From the NCBI GenBank assembly GCA_024398405.1, contig JAKSJE010000011.1:1-39190 (forward strand): DNA of 39,190 nt, written 5' to 3'. Below the pieces are notes generated by a model that was not told the origin of the DNA, made no database searches, and saw only the letters and a program-made list of their open reading frames with translations. Below, piece after piece: positions 9,060-17,905 of the stretch. Positions within the stretch are counted from its first letter, which is position 1. Each line of letters starts with the position of its first letter. The position numbers were made by a program, and so were the translations under genes. Source of the stretch: Bacteroidaceae bacterium. GTDB taxonomy: Bacteria > Bacteroidota > Bacteroidia > Bacteroidales > Bacteroidaceae.

Positions 9060-9721
9060 CTTCAGCCAACGGCACACGTCGGACATAGTCAGGACAGTTC
9101 AGGCATAAGCGGGAGAAACGTCATGTCATACTCATGTCTTTCCTGTGGAGAATCCTGATAACGGCCTGATATCAAGTCATCAGCACGTCAGTTTCCATAC
9201 CGTATGATGACAGCGAGCGTCCACCACCTCATGAGACAACACTCAGATGCCGCGAGGCGAGCGGTCAGCCGCATCATAGACAGAACTCAGCCGCGTCAGC
9301 GGTTTCGCATGACGAGGTCTGAGAGAGCGCATGACAAGACCTCGGCGTGCGTTTTCCCAGGCCGGGGTGTGCGTTCTCCCGGACGTATGCATGTGAATGG
9401 GTGGATATAGGGAAGCAAATGCGTTTGAGTTGGCAAGCGATGGCGAGAGGGAAATAGTGCGAAATCCCTTAGCAGTCAGTAGGAAAGGGTGGCTCTGAGG
9501 AGACGGTCCAGGGTGGTTGGGACTGTGGATGTGGATGATGGGGAGCCTGGATAACCGAAGATGGTGTTCGCCGTGCGGAAATCGGCAAGTGGAATAAGCC
9601 GGAGATGTCGTTCCGTCTCATTCGCTTCTTTGGCACCTTATAAGCGCGAGGCCAGTCCCGGTGTCGGAACTGACCTCGCGCTTGTGGCTGATAGCCTGCC
9701 TCGGTGAGGCTTGGGCAGTGT
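9060..9721. other. Gene-free interval with hairpins
   Basis: No reading frame here looks coding. The visible structure comprises a perfect 8-bp inverted repeat CGAGGTCT/AGACCTCG at 9313-9344, a direct repeat of GTGCGTT(T/C)TCCC near 9346-9380, and the long hairpin at 9642-9683. No Bacteroidetes -7 box is obvious on either strand. It may be a decayed gene remnant between two operons that converge here. Confidence 0.5.
9642..9683 (-). terminator. Long hairpin downstream of the M3 peptidase operon
   Basis: A 19-bp stem with a 4-nt loop starts with AAGCGCGAGG. Read as plus-strand RNA it has two C-A mismatches; read as minus-strand RNA both become U-G wobble pairs and the stem is continuous. It lies 39 nt past the minus-strand stop at 9722. 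There is no clear U-tract, so it may be a transcript end stabiliser and not a classical intrinsic terminator. Confidence 0.5.
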
Positions 9722-11722
9722 TCAGTCTATGAGTCCGCGGCCACGGAGGAAGGCTGTGTTGTCGGGCTCTCGACCTGCGAAGGTGGTGAAGAGCACCATC
9801 GGCTCCTCACTGCCTCCCTTCTCGAGGAAGGTCTCACGGAACTTTCTGGAGAGTGCCGTGTCCCAGACGTCGCCCGATGCCTCAAAGACGGAGAAGAGGT
9901 CTTTGTCGAGCACCTCTGCCCAGAGATAGCCATAATAGCCAGCGCTGTAGCCTCCGTTGAAGATATGGTTGAAATAGGTGGAACGATAGCGGAAGCCTAT
10001 CTCTGGGATGAGTCCGATGTCGTCGGCCACCTTCTTCTCGAAGTCGTCGATGTCTATGTCATCGACTGACTCAAGCTCATGCCATCTCATGTCGAGCATT
10101 GACGCGGCACAGAGTTCTGTGGTCATGAAGCCCTGGTTGAATTTGAGCGAACTGATGACCTTGTCAACTAGTTCCTGCGGTATGACCTCGCCCTTGTCGT
10201 TCTTGGCGTACTGTGCGAGAAGGTCAGGCTGGAACGCCCAGTTCTCGTTGATCTGGGAGAACACCTCGACGAAGTCGCGCGTCACACTTGTCCCGCTGAC
10301 TGACGGATAGTGGCACTGGGTGAGAAGCCCATGGAGGGCATGGCCGAACTCATGGAACACCGTCAGCACCTCGTCAATGGTGAGGTACTCCTGGAGGTTA
10401 GCCACATTGACGATGATAGGTCTTATGTCGTTGCCCTCGGCATTGACGTACTGGTCGCGTATGCCGTTCATCCACGCACCGCCTCGTTTGCTGTCGCGAG
10501 GCAGGTAGTCAGTCGTGAAGACACCGATGAGCGAGCCGTCGTCGGCAGTGACCTTATAGGTCGTGACACAGTCAGGGTTGTAGGATGGAACTCCTTCGAG
10601 TTTCTCCATGTTGACTCCGTAGAGTCGTTTGGCGGCTATGAAGATGCCGTTGACTACGTTCTCAAGTTTGAAGTATGGTTTGGTGAGGCTCTCGTCGAGG
10701 TCGTATTTCTGTTTGCGGACTTTCTCGGCGTAGTACCACCAGTCCCACGGTTCGATGCGTGAGCCAGCCTCTACCTTGCCGGCTGCTATGTCCTCATCCA
10801 TTATGGCCTGCATGTCTGCCAGTTCCTCTTTTGCTTTCGATACGGCTGAGACCATTATGTCCTCAAGGAACTTGTCAACGGTCTGGGGGTCGTGCGCCAT
10901 CTTCCTTATGAGGTAGTACTCGGCAGGTGTCTTGTATCCCATGATCTGAGCCTGTTCGATGCGGAGCCTCATGATGTCGATGATGAGCTGGCGGTTGTCG
11001 TTCCCATTGTCGTTGTGGCCTCGCATGGTATAGGCCTTGAGCATCTTCTCACGCATGGCGCGGTCTTCTGTGGTGGTCATGGCATTGGGGTAGTCGGATA
11101 CGCTGATGCCGAACTCAGCCTTGAAGGCATTGCTCTCGGCGAGGATGTTGTTGCCGAGTCTCTGCGACATCTGGGAGAGGCTGGCGCTGATCTCGCGCAG
11201 ACGTGCCTGCTTGTCCTCCGGAAGTCCTATACCGCTGTGCTCGAAGTCTTCGAAATGTCTCTTCAGCACCATCTGCTGCTCACGGGTGAGGTTGCTCTGG
11301 TCGCCGTTGTATATCGCTGCCACACGTTCGTAGAGCATTTTGTTGAAGGAGATGTCGCTGCTGTGGTCAGAGAGAAGTGGCAATGCCGTCTCGACGATGG
11401 AGTCGAGTTCGTCGCTGCGGTCGGTCTCGGATAGGTTGAAGAGCACACCCTGCACTTTGGCCAGGAGCTGGCCGGAGAGTTCGAGCGGTGCGATGGTGTT
11501 CTCGAACGTGGGAGCGTCCTTGCTGGAGGTGATAGCCTCAATCTCAGCGTTCTGCTGCTTGATGCCCTGTTCGATGGCTGGGATGTAGTCGTCAATCAGG
11601 ATTTCCTGAAATGGTGGGATGCCATAGGGCGTGTCCCATTCCGTGAGGAACGGGTTCTCACGGGTCTGTGTGCATGCTGTCATGATGATTAGTAAGCCTG
11701 CTGCGGCAAATGTTTTTCTCAT
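9722..11722 (-). CDS. dcp: M3 family zinc metallopeptidase (dipeptidyl carboxypeptidase-like) lipoprotein
   Basis: This 666-aa protein is the usual length for Dcp/oligopeptidase A. It opens with a lipoprotein signal ending MTAC (Cys17), so it is anchored in a membrane and not cytosolic as in E. coli. The zinc motif HEFGHALHGLL sits near residue 456, and SGTSVTRDFVEVFSQINENW supplies the third ligand Glu. The C-terminal helical dome with a FNHIFNGGYSAGYYGYLWAEVLDKD stretch contains the substrate-binding Tyr/His pattern of the family. It likely cuts dipeptides from short peptides in the periplasm. It is the last gene of an operon with the SIMPL and nucleotidyltransferase-kinase genes, 21 bp after the latter. 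The symbol is by family resemblance; the exact specificity is uncertain. Confidence 0.9.
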   Translation of the reverse strand: MRKTFAAAGLLIIMTACTQTRENPFLTEWDTPYGIPPFQEILIDDYIPAIEQGIKQQNAEIEAITSSKDAPTFENTIAPLELSGQLLAKVQGVLFNLSETDRSDELDSIVETALPLLSDHSSDISFNKMLYERVAAIYNGDQSNLTREQQMVLKRHFEDFEHSGIGLPEDKQARLREISASLSQMSQRLGNNILAESNAFKAEFGISVSDYPNAMTTTEDRAMREKMLKAYTMRGHNDNGNDNRQLIIDIMRLRIEQAQIMGYKTPAEYYLIRKMAHDPQTVDKFLEDIMVSAVSKAKEELADMQAIMDEDIAAGKVEAGSRIEPWDWWYYAEKVRKQKYDLDESLTKPYFKLENVVNGIFIAAKRLYGVNMEKLEGVPSYNPDCVTTYKVTADDGSLIGVFTTDYLPRDSKRGGAWMNGIRDQYVNAEGNDIRPIIVNVANLQEYLTIDEVLTVFHEFGHALHGLLTQCHYPSVSGTSVTRDFVEVFSQINENWAFQPDLLAQYAKNDKGEVIPQELVDKVISSLKFNQGFMTTELCAASMLDMRWHELESVDDIDIDDFEKKVADDIGLIPEIGFRYRSTYFNHIFNGGYSAGYYGYLWAEVLDKDLFSVFEASGDVWDTALSRKFRETFLEKGGSEEPMVLFTTFAGREPDNTAFLRGRGLID

Positions 11723-11743
11723 ATTGTCTGTTTTTGTAAGGTG

Positions 11744-12928
11744 TCAGTTGTTGTCGTCGTTCTTTCTTCTGATGGTGATAGGTATGGCCTCCTCATGTTC
11801 CTTGCAGAACCTGTCCTTGTCATCGACGACAAGTATGAGGTAGCCCCCTCCGCCGGCTCCCGGCATTTTCCATGCCCGGGCGCCTTCCATGACGGAATAG
11901 CGGTCGATGAAGTCCTGGACTTTGTCCTGTATCATGGCAGGGAACAATGTCGTCTGTGCATTGAACGAGTCCTTGTAGGATGAGGCGAAAGCGTCGAGGT
12001 CCATTGCCATGATTGCTTTCCAGCATCGGTCGGCTGCAGTCGTCAGAGCCTTGACGTTGTCAGGCGTGATGTTCTTTCCTGTCATCACTGAGCAGTCGGG
12101 ACGTCGCGGGAACATGAACGCCAGGCAGAGATGCTGTTCGAGCCAGGAGAGAATGGCCTCGTCGTTGCATGTCTCAATCTGCTCAGGCCAGAAATGGTTG
12201 TCGTAGAAGTGGCGGCAAAGTCCCGGTACACAGATGCCGATGGCGTCCTGAGCCCCACTGATATGGTCGGCTCCCTTCTCAGGATGGTTCTCGAAACAGA
12301 ACACCAGCCGTGCCAGCATCTCCGGGTCCATGCTGGCAGGGAGCCGGAAAGGCCAGATTTTCTTAATCATGTTACGGGTGGAAGTCGAGAGTCCGCACCG
12401 TTCCCTGACCTCGAAGGTCGGTTCTATGCTGATGGTCAGTGCCCAACCGGGATGGTACTGGCTGACATAAGGCTGGTCAATCCAAGTGCCGGCCAGGTCG
12501 AGGCGTGTGGGCAACTGGCATGTGGCGGTCTTGATGTCGGTACTGCTGCGGGCGGTGAGTCCTTCTGCCGGAATGCGCTCGAGGACGACGTATTCTATGC
12601 CGCGCTGCTCACAGAAACGGCGTTTCTCAGGTTTGTCGCCATCGGAATTGACGACGAGTATGTCTGGTTTGATGAGGTCAACGGTAGGGATGAAGTCCAT
12701 GATGCCGTCGCCCTGATTGATGAACGCCTCCTTGACATAGCGGATGCTCTGCACCATGAAGAGACGTTCCTTCTCGCTATAGAGGGTACGATGACCCTTA
12801 TACCCCATGATGGTCTTGTCAGAACCGATGCCTACATAGAGGTCTCCGTACATGGAGGCCTGACGGAAGAACTCGATGTGGCCGCTGTGAAGCAGGTCGT
12901 AGCACCCCGACACGAATACTTTTCTCAT
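11744..12928 (-). CDS. Nucleotidyltransferase - GHMP kinase-like fusion protein
   Basis: This is a 394-aa two-domain protein. Residues 1-134 are a cytidylyl/adenylyltransferase of the TagD/RfaE-C type: GCYDLLHSGH carries the HxGH signature (His14, His17), and ARSSTDIK matches the C-terminal ISSTxIK motif. From 135 on, LPTRLDLAGTWIDQPY resembles motif 1 of GHMP kinases such as the kinase half of the fucokinase/GDP-fucose pyrophosphorylase FKP, and KMPGAGGGGYL resembles motif 3. The usual ATP-loop motif P-x-GLGSSA is not found; the nearest match is GLSTSTRN, and the domain is shorter than typical. It should activate some sugar phosphate or polyol phosphate with a nucleotide, but the product is unknown and kinase activity is doubtful. 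It is 5 bp from the SIMPL gene. Confidence 0.8.
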   Translation of the reverse strand: MRKVFVSGCYDLLHSGHIEFFRQASMYGDLYVGIGSDKTIMGYKGHRTLYSEKERLFMVQSIRYVKEAFINQGDGIMDFIPTVDLIKPDILVVNSDGDKPEKRRFCEQRGIEYVVLERIPAEGLTARSSTDIKTATCQLPTRLDLAGTWIDQPYVSQYHPGWALTISIEPTFEVRERCGLSTSTRNMIKKIWPFRLPASMDPEMLARLVFCFENHPEKGADHISGAQDAIGICVPGLCRHFYDNHFWPEQIETCNDEAILSWLEQHLCLAFMFPRRPDCSVMTGKNITPDNVKALTTAADRCWKAIMAMDLDAFASSYKDSFNAQTTLFPAMIQDKVQDFIDRYSVMEGARAWKMPGAGGGGYLILVVDDKDRFCKEHEEAIPITIRRKNDDNN

Positions 12929-12933
12929 GGGTG

Positions 12934-13638
12934 TCAGTTCTTGAGCGAATAGGTGATGGTGGTGACCACCCTTACTTTCATCTTGTTGGGAACTATCTGG
13001 TCGGGAGTCACGATGGAGAACTGCCCTTGGTCGGCTTTGACGATCTTGTCCAGACTGCTCTTGCTGTTCTCGGCAAACTGCTCGGCTGTCTTCTGGGCGT
13101 TGGCTATGGCCTCTTTCATCATCTCCGGCTTGATGTCGTTGAAACCCTCGTATTCGTACTTTATGGGATTGTCATAATCGTTGTTCTGTGCCAACGAGAC
13201 ACCATCCTTCAGCAGGACACCCTGACGGTTGATGACATCACGCACTTTCTCGACTTCTCCGGACGAGACGCTCATGTGGAGCTGGACGAGGTATCGCGAT
13301 GGCTCACGCCCATCACTGTAGCGGTCCGCCTTGCGGTCAACCACGCTTGGGGCTGATGTGTGTATGTCCTCGGCCTTGATGCCGTTGGAGGTCAGGAACG
13401 ACTTGATTTTTTCCTCCACCTGCCCAATCCTCTGATACAAGACGGTCAGGTCGTCACCTGCCTCGGCTGAGGTGATGTTCCATGTGACCTTGTTCGCTGC
13501 GACTTCCTTCTCCGCGAGACCCTTGACCGTGACCTGACGGTCTTTGTTCACGAAATTGTCAATGCCGCCTTTGATGCACAGTCCTAAGATGACCACGCCG
13601 ACGGCGATGATTGACGATGAGATAATGCGTTCTTTCAT
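12934..13638 (-). CDS. SIMPL (DUF541) domain protein
   Basis: This 234-aa protein has a single N-terminal membrane anchor (about residues 6-26) followed by a SIMPL domain beginning RQVTVKGLAEKEVAANKVTW and ending VRVVTTITYSL. Family members are periplasmic or membrane-bound, form oligomers, and have been linked to oxidative stress and to interaction with kinases; no enzymatic activity is established. The KADRYSDGREPSRYLVQLHMSV segment is the typical central part. It is the first gene of the minus-strand operon, with the next start 5 bp away. A near-consensus -7 box TATATTCG lies at 13679-13672 on the minus strand. Confidence 0.88.
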   Translation of the reverse strand: MKERIISSSIIAVGVVILGLCIKGGIDNFVNKDRQVTVKGLAEKEVAANKVTWNITSAEAGDDLTVLYQRIGQVEEKIKSFLTSNGIKAEDIHTSAPSVVDRKADRYSDGREPSRYLVQLHMSVSSGEVEKVRDVINRQGVLLKDGVSLAQNNDYDNPIKYEYEGFNDIKPEMMKEAIANAQKTAEQFAENSKSSLDKIVKADQGQFSIVTPDQIVPNKMKVRVVTTITYSLKN

Positions 13639-13723
13639 GTGCTTATGAATTTACCTATTGGATAATTTACGCGAATATACGAAAAAATCCCGCAATCATA
13701 GTTCATTATTCCTAACTTTTTTA

Positions 13724-13731
13724 TAATTTTG
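13724..13731 (+). promoter_or_regulatory. -7 box immediately before manA (possible leaderless transcript)
   Basis: TAATTTTG is a perfect TAnnTTTG and ends 2 nt before the ATG at 13734, with a second in-frame ATG at 13737. A start site a few bases after the box would give an mRNA with little or no leader. No clear TTTG is present at 19-21 nt upstream. Confidence 0.55.
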
Positions 13732-13733
13732 CA

Positions 13734-14693
13734 ATGATGAATATAATCAAGTTTAATCCAATCAAGAAAGATAAGGTGTGGGGCAGTGAGACGTGGGTGG
13801 TCTCCGATGTTCCCGGTTCGGAGTCCGTGTTGTCTGACGGAAAGACCACACTACGGTATCTGATAAAAGAATATCGAGGACGCTTTGTCGGTGAGAAGAA
13901 CATCGACAGGTTTGGTACTGAGTTTCCGCTGCTCATCAAGTTCATCACAGCCAATCAGGATCTCAGCGTGCAGGTCCATCCGAACGACGAATTGGCAAGG
14001 GCCCGTCATGGTTGCATGGGGAAAACGGAGATGTGGTTCGTGATGGATTCGGAGCCAGGCGCCAAGTTGTACTCGGGCTTCAAGTCCGCTATTTCGCAAT
14101 ACGAGTACGAGAAGCGTGTGGCTGACGGAACCATCACCGACGTGCTTCAGGAGCACTCCGTGAAGTCGGGCGATGTCTTCTTCATACCTGCAGGCCGTGT
14201 CCATTCGATATGCAGCGGCATCCGACTGGCGGAAATCCAGCAGACGAGCGACATCACATACCGCATATTCGACTACAATCGTCCCGGACTTGACGGCAAA
14301 CTCCGTGAACTCCACACGGAACTCGCGAAGGACGCGATAGACTACACTGTCTTTCCGGACTACCGGACCGAATACCAGGCTAAGGTCAATGACGCAGTGT
14401 CCATAGTGACCTGTCCGTATTTCACGGTGAACACGTTAGACCTCACGCGCGCTTACCACCGGAACTTAGTCAAGTATGACTCGTTCATCATCTATATCTG
14501 CCTGAAAGGCTCATGCACTGTCAGGCCTCACAAGACTGTGCTCTTCAAGTCTGGCGGTGAACAAGTCAACATCATGGAGGGCGAGAGTTGCATCGTGCCG
14601 ATGGAGTGTGCCGACATCGACCTCGTACCTGAAGGCGAATATGGCAGGACTGAGGTCCTGGAGGTATATATCGACAACAAGAATTTCAGATAA
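13734..14693 (+). CDS. manA: Mannose-6-phosphate isomerase, class I
   Basis: This 319-aa cytosolic enzyme interconverts mannose 6-phosphate and fructose 6-phosphate. The zinc-binding motifs are QVHPND and KTEMWFVMD, and GDVFFIPAGRVHSI with the downstream RIFDYNRPGLDGKLRELH stretch completes the short, bacterial class I form. Length is normal for the compact Firmicutes/Bacteroidetes type. It sits 39 bp before a LacZ-type GH2, with no promoter or terminator visible between them, so mannose isomerisation and beta-galactoside hydrolysis may be co-expressed. Either ATG 13734 or 13737 could be used; I keep the first. Confidence 0.93.
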   Translation: MMNIIKFNPIKKDKVWGSETWVVSDVPGSESVLSDGKTTLRYLIKEYRGRFVGEKNIDRFGTEFPLLIKFITANQDLSVQVHPNDELARARHGCMGKTEMWFVMDSEPGAKLYSGFKSAISQYEYEKRVADGTITDVLQEHSVKSGDVFFIPAGRVHSICSGIRLAEIQQTSDITYRIFDYNRPGLDGKLRELHTELAKDAIDYTVFPDYRTEYQAKVNDAVSIVTCPYFTVNTLDLTRAYHRNLVKYDSFIIYICLKGSCTVRPHKTVLFKSGGEQVNIMEGESCIVPMECADIDLVPEGEYGRTEVLEVYIDNKNFR

Positions 14694-14732
14694 CACCCAA
14701 AATATCATAAACCAATTAATTATTAATCAACT

Positions 14733-17700
14733 ATGAGAACATTCAGATTACAGACTGCTGTTTGTGCCGTGCTGCTGGCAACAGCAGGCTTTGCCCAGCA
14801 CAACTACTGGAACAATCCGGCAATCAATGAGGACAACCGCATGGAAGACCATGCCGACTTCTTCGCTTATGAGAACAAGGCTCTTGCGTCAGTCGATGAC
14901 AAGACCCAGTCGGCTCGTTACCTGTCACTTGAAGGCGACTGGAACTTCAGATGGGTCGAGAACGCAGACGAGCGTCCTACTGATTTCTATCAGGTAGGAT
15001 ACAATGACTCTTCATGGGACAAGATGCCCGTTCCGGGAATGTGGGAACTCAACGGTTTCGGCAATGCCGTGTATGTCAACACCAGCTGGGCATGGCGGCA
15101 TGACTGGGAGACCAACCCTCCTCATGTGGGCGTCAAGGCAAACCATGTAGGCTCATATCGTCGGACATTCCGGATTCCCGCCGAGTGGAAGGGCAGCAAA
15201 GTGTTCATGCACATTGGTTCGGCTACCAGCAACGTGACGGTCTATGTCAACGGTGAATACGTCGGATACAGTGAGGATGCGAAGGTCGCTGCAGAGTTTG
15301 ACGTGACCAAGTTCCTCGTGCCAGGCAAGGAGAACCTCATCGCCATGCAGGTGTTCCGTTGGTGCGACGGCAGCTATCTCGAGGACCAGGACTTCTGGCG
15401 TCTGAGCGGAATCGCTCGTGAATGCTACCTGTACTCTACTCCGAAAGCACGCATCAATGACCTCTTCATCACACCTGACCTTGAGAACGGATATAAGGAC
15501 GGAGTACTGAACGTGATTGTCAGTCAGACCGGAGTTAAGTCAGTTGACCTCTCCCTTGTGGATGCGGATGGCAAGGAGGTCTATAACGAGACGCTCCAAG
15601 CCAAAGGGAATAGTCTCGACTGTTCGTTAAGGTTGAGTAATGTCAACAAATGGAGCGCCGAGTCACCTTACCTCTACACCCTGTACTCCGTGGCAAAGGA
15701 CGGGAAGGGCAATGTGCTTGAGGTGATACCTCAGAAAGTCGGTTTCCGCAAGGTGGAAATCAAGAACGCGCAGCTTCTCGTGAATGGGCAGCCTATACTG
15801 ATAAAGGGTGTTGACCGTCACGAACTGGATCCTGACTTCGGCTATGTAGTCAGCGAGGAGCAGATGATCAAGGATATCGAGGTGATGAAACTCCTCAACG
15901 TCAATGCCGTGCGCACGTGCCACTACCCTGACGACCCGCGCTGGTATCGTCTGTGTGACAAGATGGGCATCTACATGACCTCCGAGACCAACATCGAAAG
16001 CCACGGCATGGGCTATGGCGACGGTACGCTTGCGAAGAGGGAGGACTTCCATCTCATGCACCTTCAGCGTCAGTACCATCACCTGAAGACATACAAGAAC
16101 CATTCAGCCATCATAGTATGGTCGCTTGGCAACGAGGCCGGTTACGGCAAGAACTTCTCCGACTCCTATGACTGGGTGAAGCAATACGACCCAAGCCGTC
16201 CTTGCCAGTATGAGCGCGCCCTCTGGGAGAAAGACAACAGCGGCAAGAGTGACATATTCTGCCCTATGTACTATGGTTACGAAGACTGCGAGCGATATGG
16301 CCAGAACAAAGACAACACACGGCCTCTCATCCAGTGCGAGTATGCTCACGCAATGGGCAACAGCATCGGCGGTTTCAAGGAATACTGGGATCTCGTGCGC
16401 AAGTACCCGAACTATCAAGGTGGCTACATCTGGGACTTCATCGATCAGGGTCTCCGTTCCACAAGCAAGGTGACAGGCAAGCAGATATGGGCTTACGGTG
16501 GCGACTTCGGCCGTTTCCGTCCGAGTGACAATAACTTCAACTGCAATGGTGTCATCGCCCCTGACCGCAGCCTGAACCCTCATGCCTACGAAGTGCAGTA
16601 CTATTACCAGAATGTGTGGACGACCCTCGAAGGCAACAAACTGACCGTCTTCAATGAGAATTTCTTCGTCCCACTTGCTTGCGACCTCGAATATCAGGTC
16701 AAGGCTGAAGGCAAGACCATCGGAGGCGGTTCGTTCAACGTCTCCAACCTCAAGGTTGCTCCACAGAAGTCAGCCCTCATTCCTATCGAGAACGTAATCG
16801 CGCATTTCCGCAAATACGCGACGGAGAACCTGAAGGACAAGGAAGTGGTGCTCAATCTCTCATACAAGGAGAATGGCCAGCAGATTGCCCATCAGCAGTT
16901 CGTCATACAGGAGTACAAGTTCCCTGACATTCAGTCGCTCGTTGCCAAGAAGACAACTCTCACGCCTGCTAAACTGGATTCACGCCCTGCTTTCGTCAAG
17001 GTGACGGCTGGTGACATGGCAGTGACGTTCAACCGCAGTAACGGCTTCATCTCCTTCATCGACGTGAACGGCAAGCCGATGCTTCAGGACGGCAGTCAGC
17101 TGACTCCTGATTTCTGGCGCGCCCCGACAGACAACGACCATGGCGCTGGCATGCAGCGCAGTATGAGGGCATGGAGGAATCCGAATTTGCGGCTCACTGC
17201 TTTCAATGCCGACGAGAGCGATGGCAACGTGGTCGTCAAGGCGGAATACAGTTTCAGCATAGGTGCTCAGGCAGGTCAGCGCAGAGGTCAGAACAACCAG
17301 AGCCCGGCAACCCCGGCCCAGCCTAAACTGGTGCTCACTTATACTGTCACTCCAGACGGAGCAATCGTTGTCAACCAGAACCTCATGGCTGGCGAGAACA
17401 CACGCAATATCCCTCAGATGCTTCGCTACGGCATGAAACTTGACATGCCGGAGCAGTATGACAAGATAGAGTTCTACGGCAAGGGACCTCAGGAGAACTA
17501 CATAGACCGTCAGGGATTTGCCAATATCGACGTATATAGCCAGAAGGTGGCTGAACAGTATTATGGCTACGTCCGTCCTCAGGAATCAGGTAACAAGACT
17601 CAGGTGCGCTGGTGGAAGGTGGTTGACAACTCCGGCCGTGGCCTGAAATTCTTCAGCGATGCCCCGATGGAGTGCCAGACCATACCTTATACTTATGATG

Positions 17701-17897
17701 ACCTCGATCCTTCTACGGAAAAGGGTCAGCGTCACTCCGGAGACCTGACACCTCGTCCGTTCAGCAGCGTGCACGTGGCACAGAAGCAGATGGGTGTTGG
17801 TTGCGTGAACTCATGGGGAGCCTGGCCTCTGCGTCAGTATCAGATGCCTTATCAGGACTACGACTTCACGTTTGTGATCGAAGCTGTATGCAAGTAA
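14733..17897 (+). CDS. LacZ-type beta-galactosidase, GH2, secreted
   Basis: This 1054-aa enzyme hydrolyses terminal beta-galactosides. Unlike E. coli LacZ it has a signal peptide (MRTFRLQTAVCAVLLATAGFAQ). Domain order is a jelly-roll sugar-binding domain (about 60-240), an Ig-like domain (about 245-345), the TIM barrel (about 350-640), a linker domain and a C-terminal Bgal_small_N domain containing FWRAPTDNDHG. The acid/base Glu is E468 in SLGNEAGYG and the nucleophile E536 in IQCEYAHAMGNS, both intact. An insert rich in Gln, Asn and Pro (QRRGQNNQSPATPAQP) interrupts the C-terminal domain and probably forms a loop. The next GH2 gene starts 8 bp after this stop, so the two form one unit. Confidence 0.95.
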   Translation: MRTFRLQTAVCAVLLATAGFAQHNYWNNPAINEDNRMEDHADFFAYENKALASVDDKTQSARYLSLEGDWNFRWVENADERPTDFYQVGYNDSSWDKMPVPGMWELNGFGNAVYVNTSWAWRHDWETNPPHVGVKANHVGSYRRTFRIPAEWKGSKVFMHIGSATSNVTVYVNGEYVGYSEDAKVAAEFDVTKFLVPGKENLIAMQVFRWCDGSYLEDQDFWRLSGIARECYLYSTPKARINDLFITPDLENGYKDGVLNVIVSQTGVKSVDLSLVDADGKEVYNETLQAKGNSLDCSLRLSNVNKWSAESPYLYTLYSVAKDGKGNVLEVIPQKVGFRKVEIKNAQLLVNGQPILIKGVDRHELDPDFGYVVSEEQMIKDIEVMKLLNVNAVRTCHYPDDPRWYRLCDKMGIYMTSETNIESHGMGYGDGTLAKREDFHLMHLQRQYHHLKTYKNHSAIIVWSLGNEAGYGKNFSDSYDWVKQYDPSRPCQYERALWEKDNSGKSDIFCPMYYGYEDCERYGQNKDNTRPLIQCEYAHAMGNSIGGFKEYWDLVRKYPNYQGGYIWDFIDQGLRSTSKVTGKQIWAYGGDFGRFRPSDNNFNCNGVIAPDRSLNPHAYEVQYYYQNVWTTLEGNKLTVFNENFFVPLACDLEYQVKAEGKTIGGGSFNVSNLKVAPQKSALIPIENVIAHFRKYATENLKDKEVVLNLSYKENGQQIAHQQFVIQEYKFPDIQSLVAKKTTLTPAKLDSRPAFVKVTAGDMAVTFNRSNGFISFIDVNGKPMLQDGSQLTPDFWRAPTDNDHGAGMQRSMRAWRNPNLRLTAFNADESDGNVVVKAEYSFSIGAQAGQRRGQNNQSPATPAQPKLVLTYTVTPDGAIVVNQNLMAGENTRNIPQMLRYGMKLDMPEQYDKIEFYGKGPQENYIDRQGFANIDVYSQKVAEQYYGYVRPQESGNKTQVRWWKVVDNSGRGLKFFSDAPMECQTIPYTYDDLDPSTEKGQRHSGDLTPRPFSSVHVAQKQMGVGCVNSWGAWPLRQYQMPYQDYDFTFVIEAVCK

Positions 17898-17905
17898 ACA
17901 GCCAG

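Noticed and set aside
12131-12952. Long plus-strand open frame (273 codons) opposite the nucleotidyltransferase-kinase gene
   Set aside because: It is antisense to a gene with clear HxGH and SSTxIK motifs and has no family resemblance.
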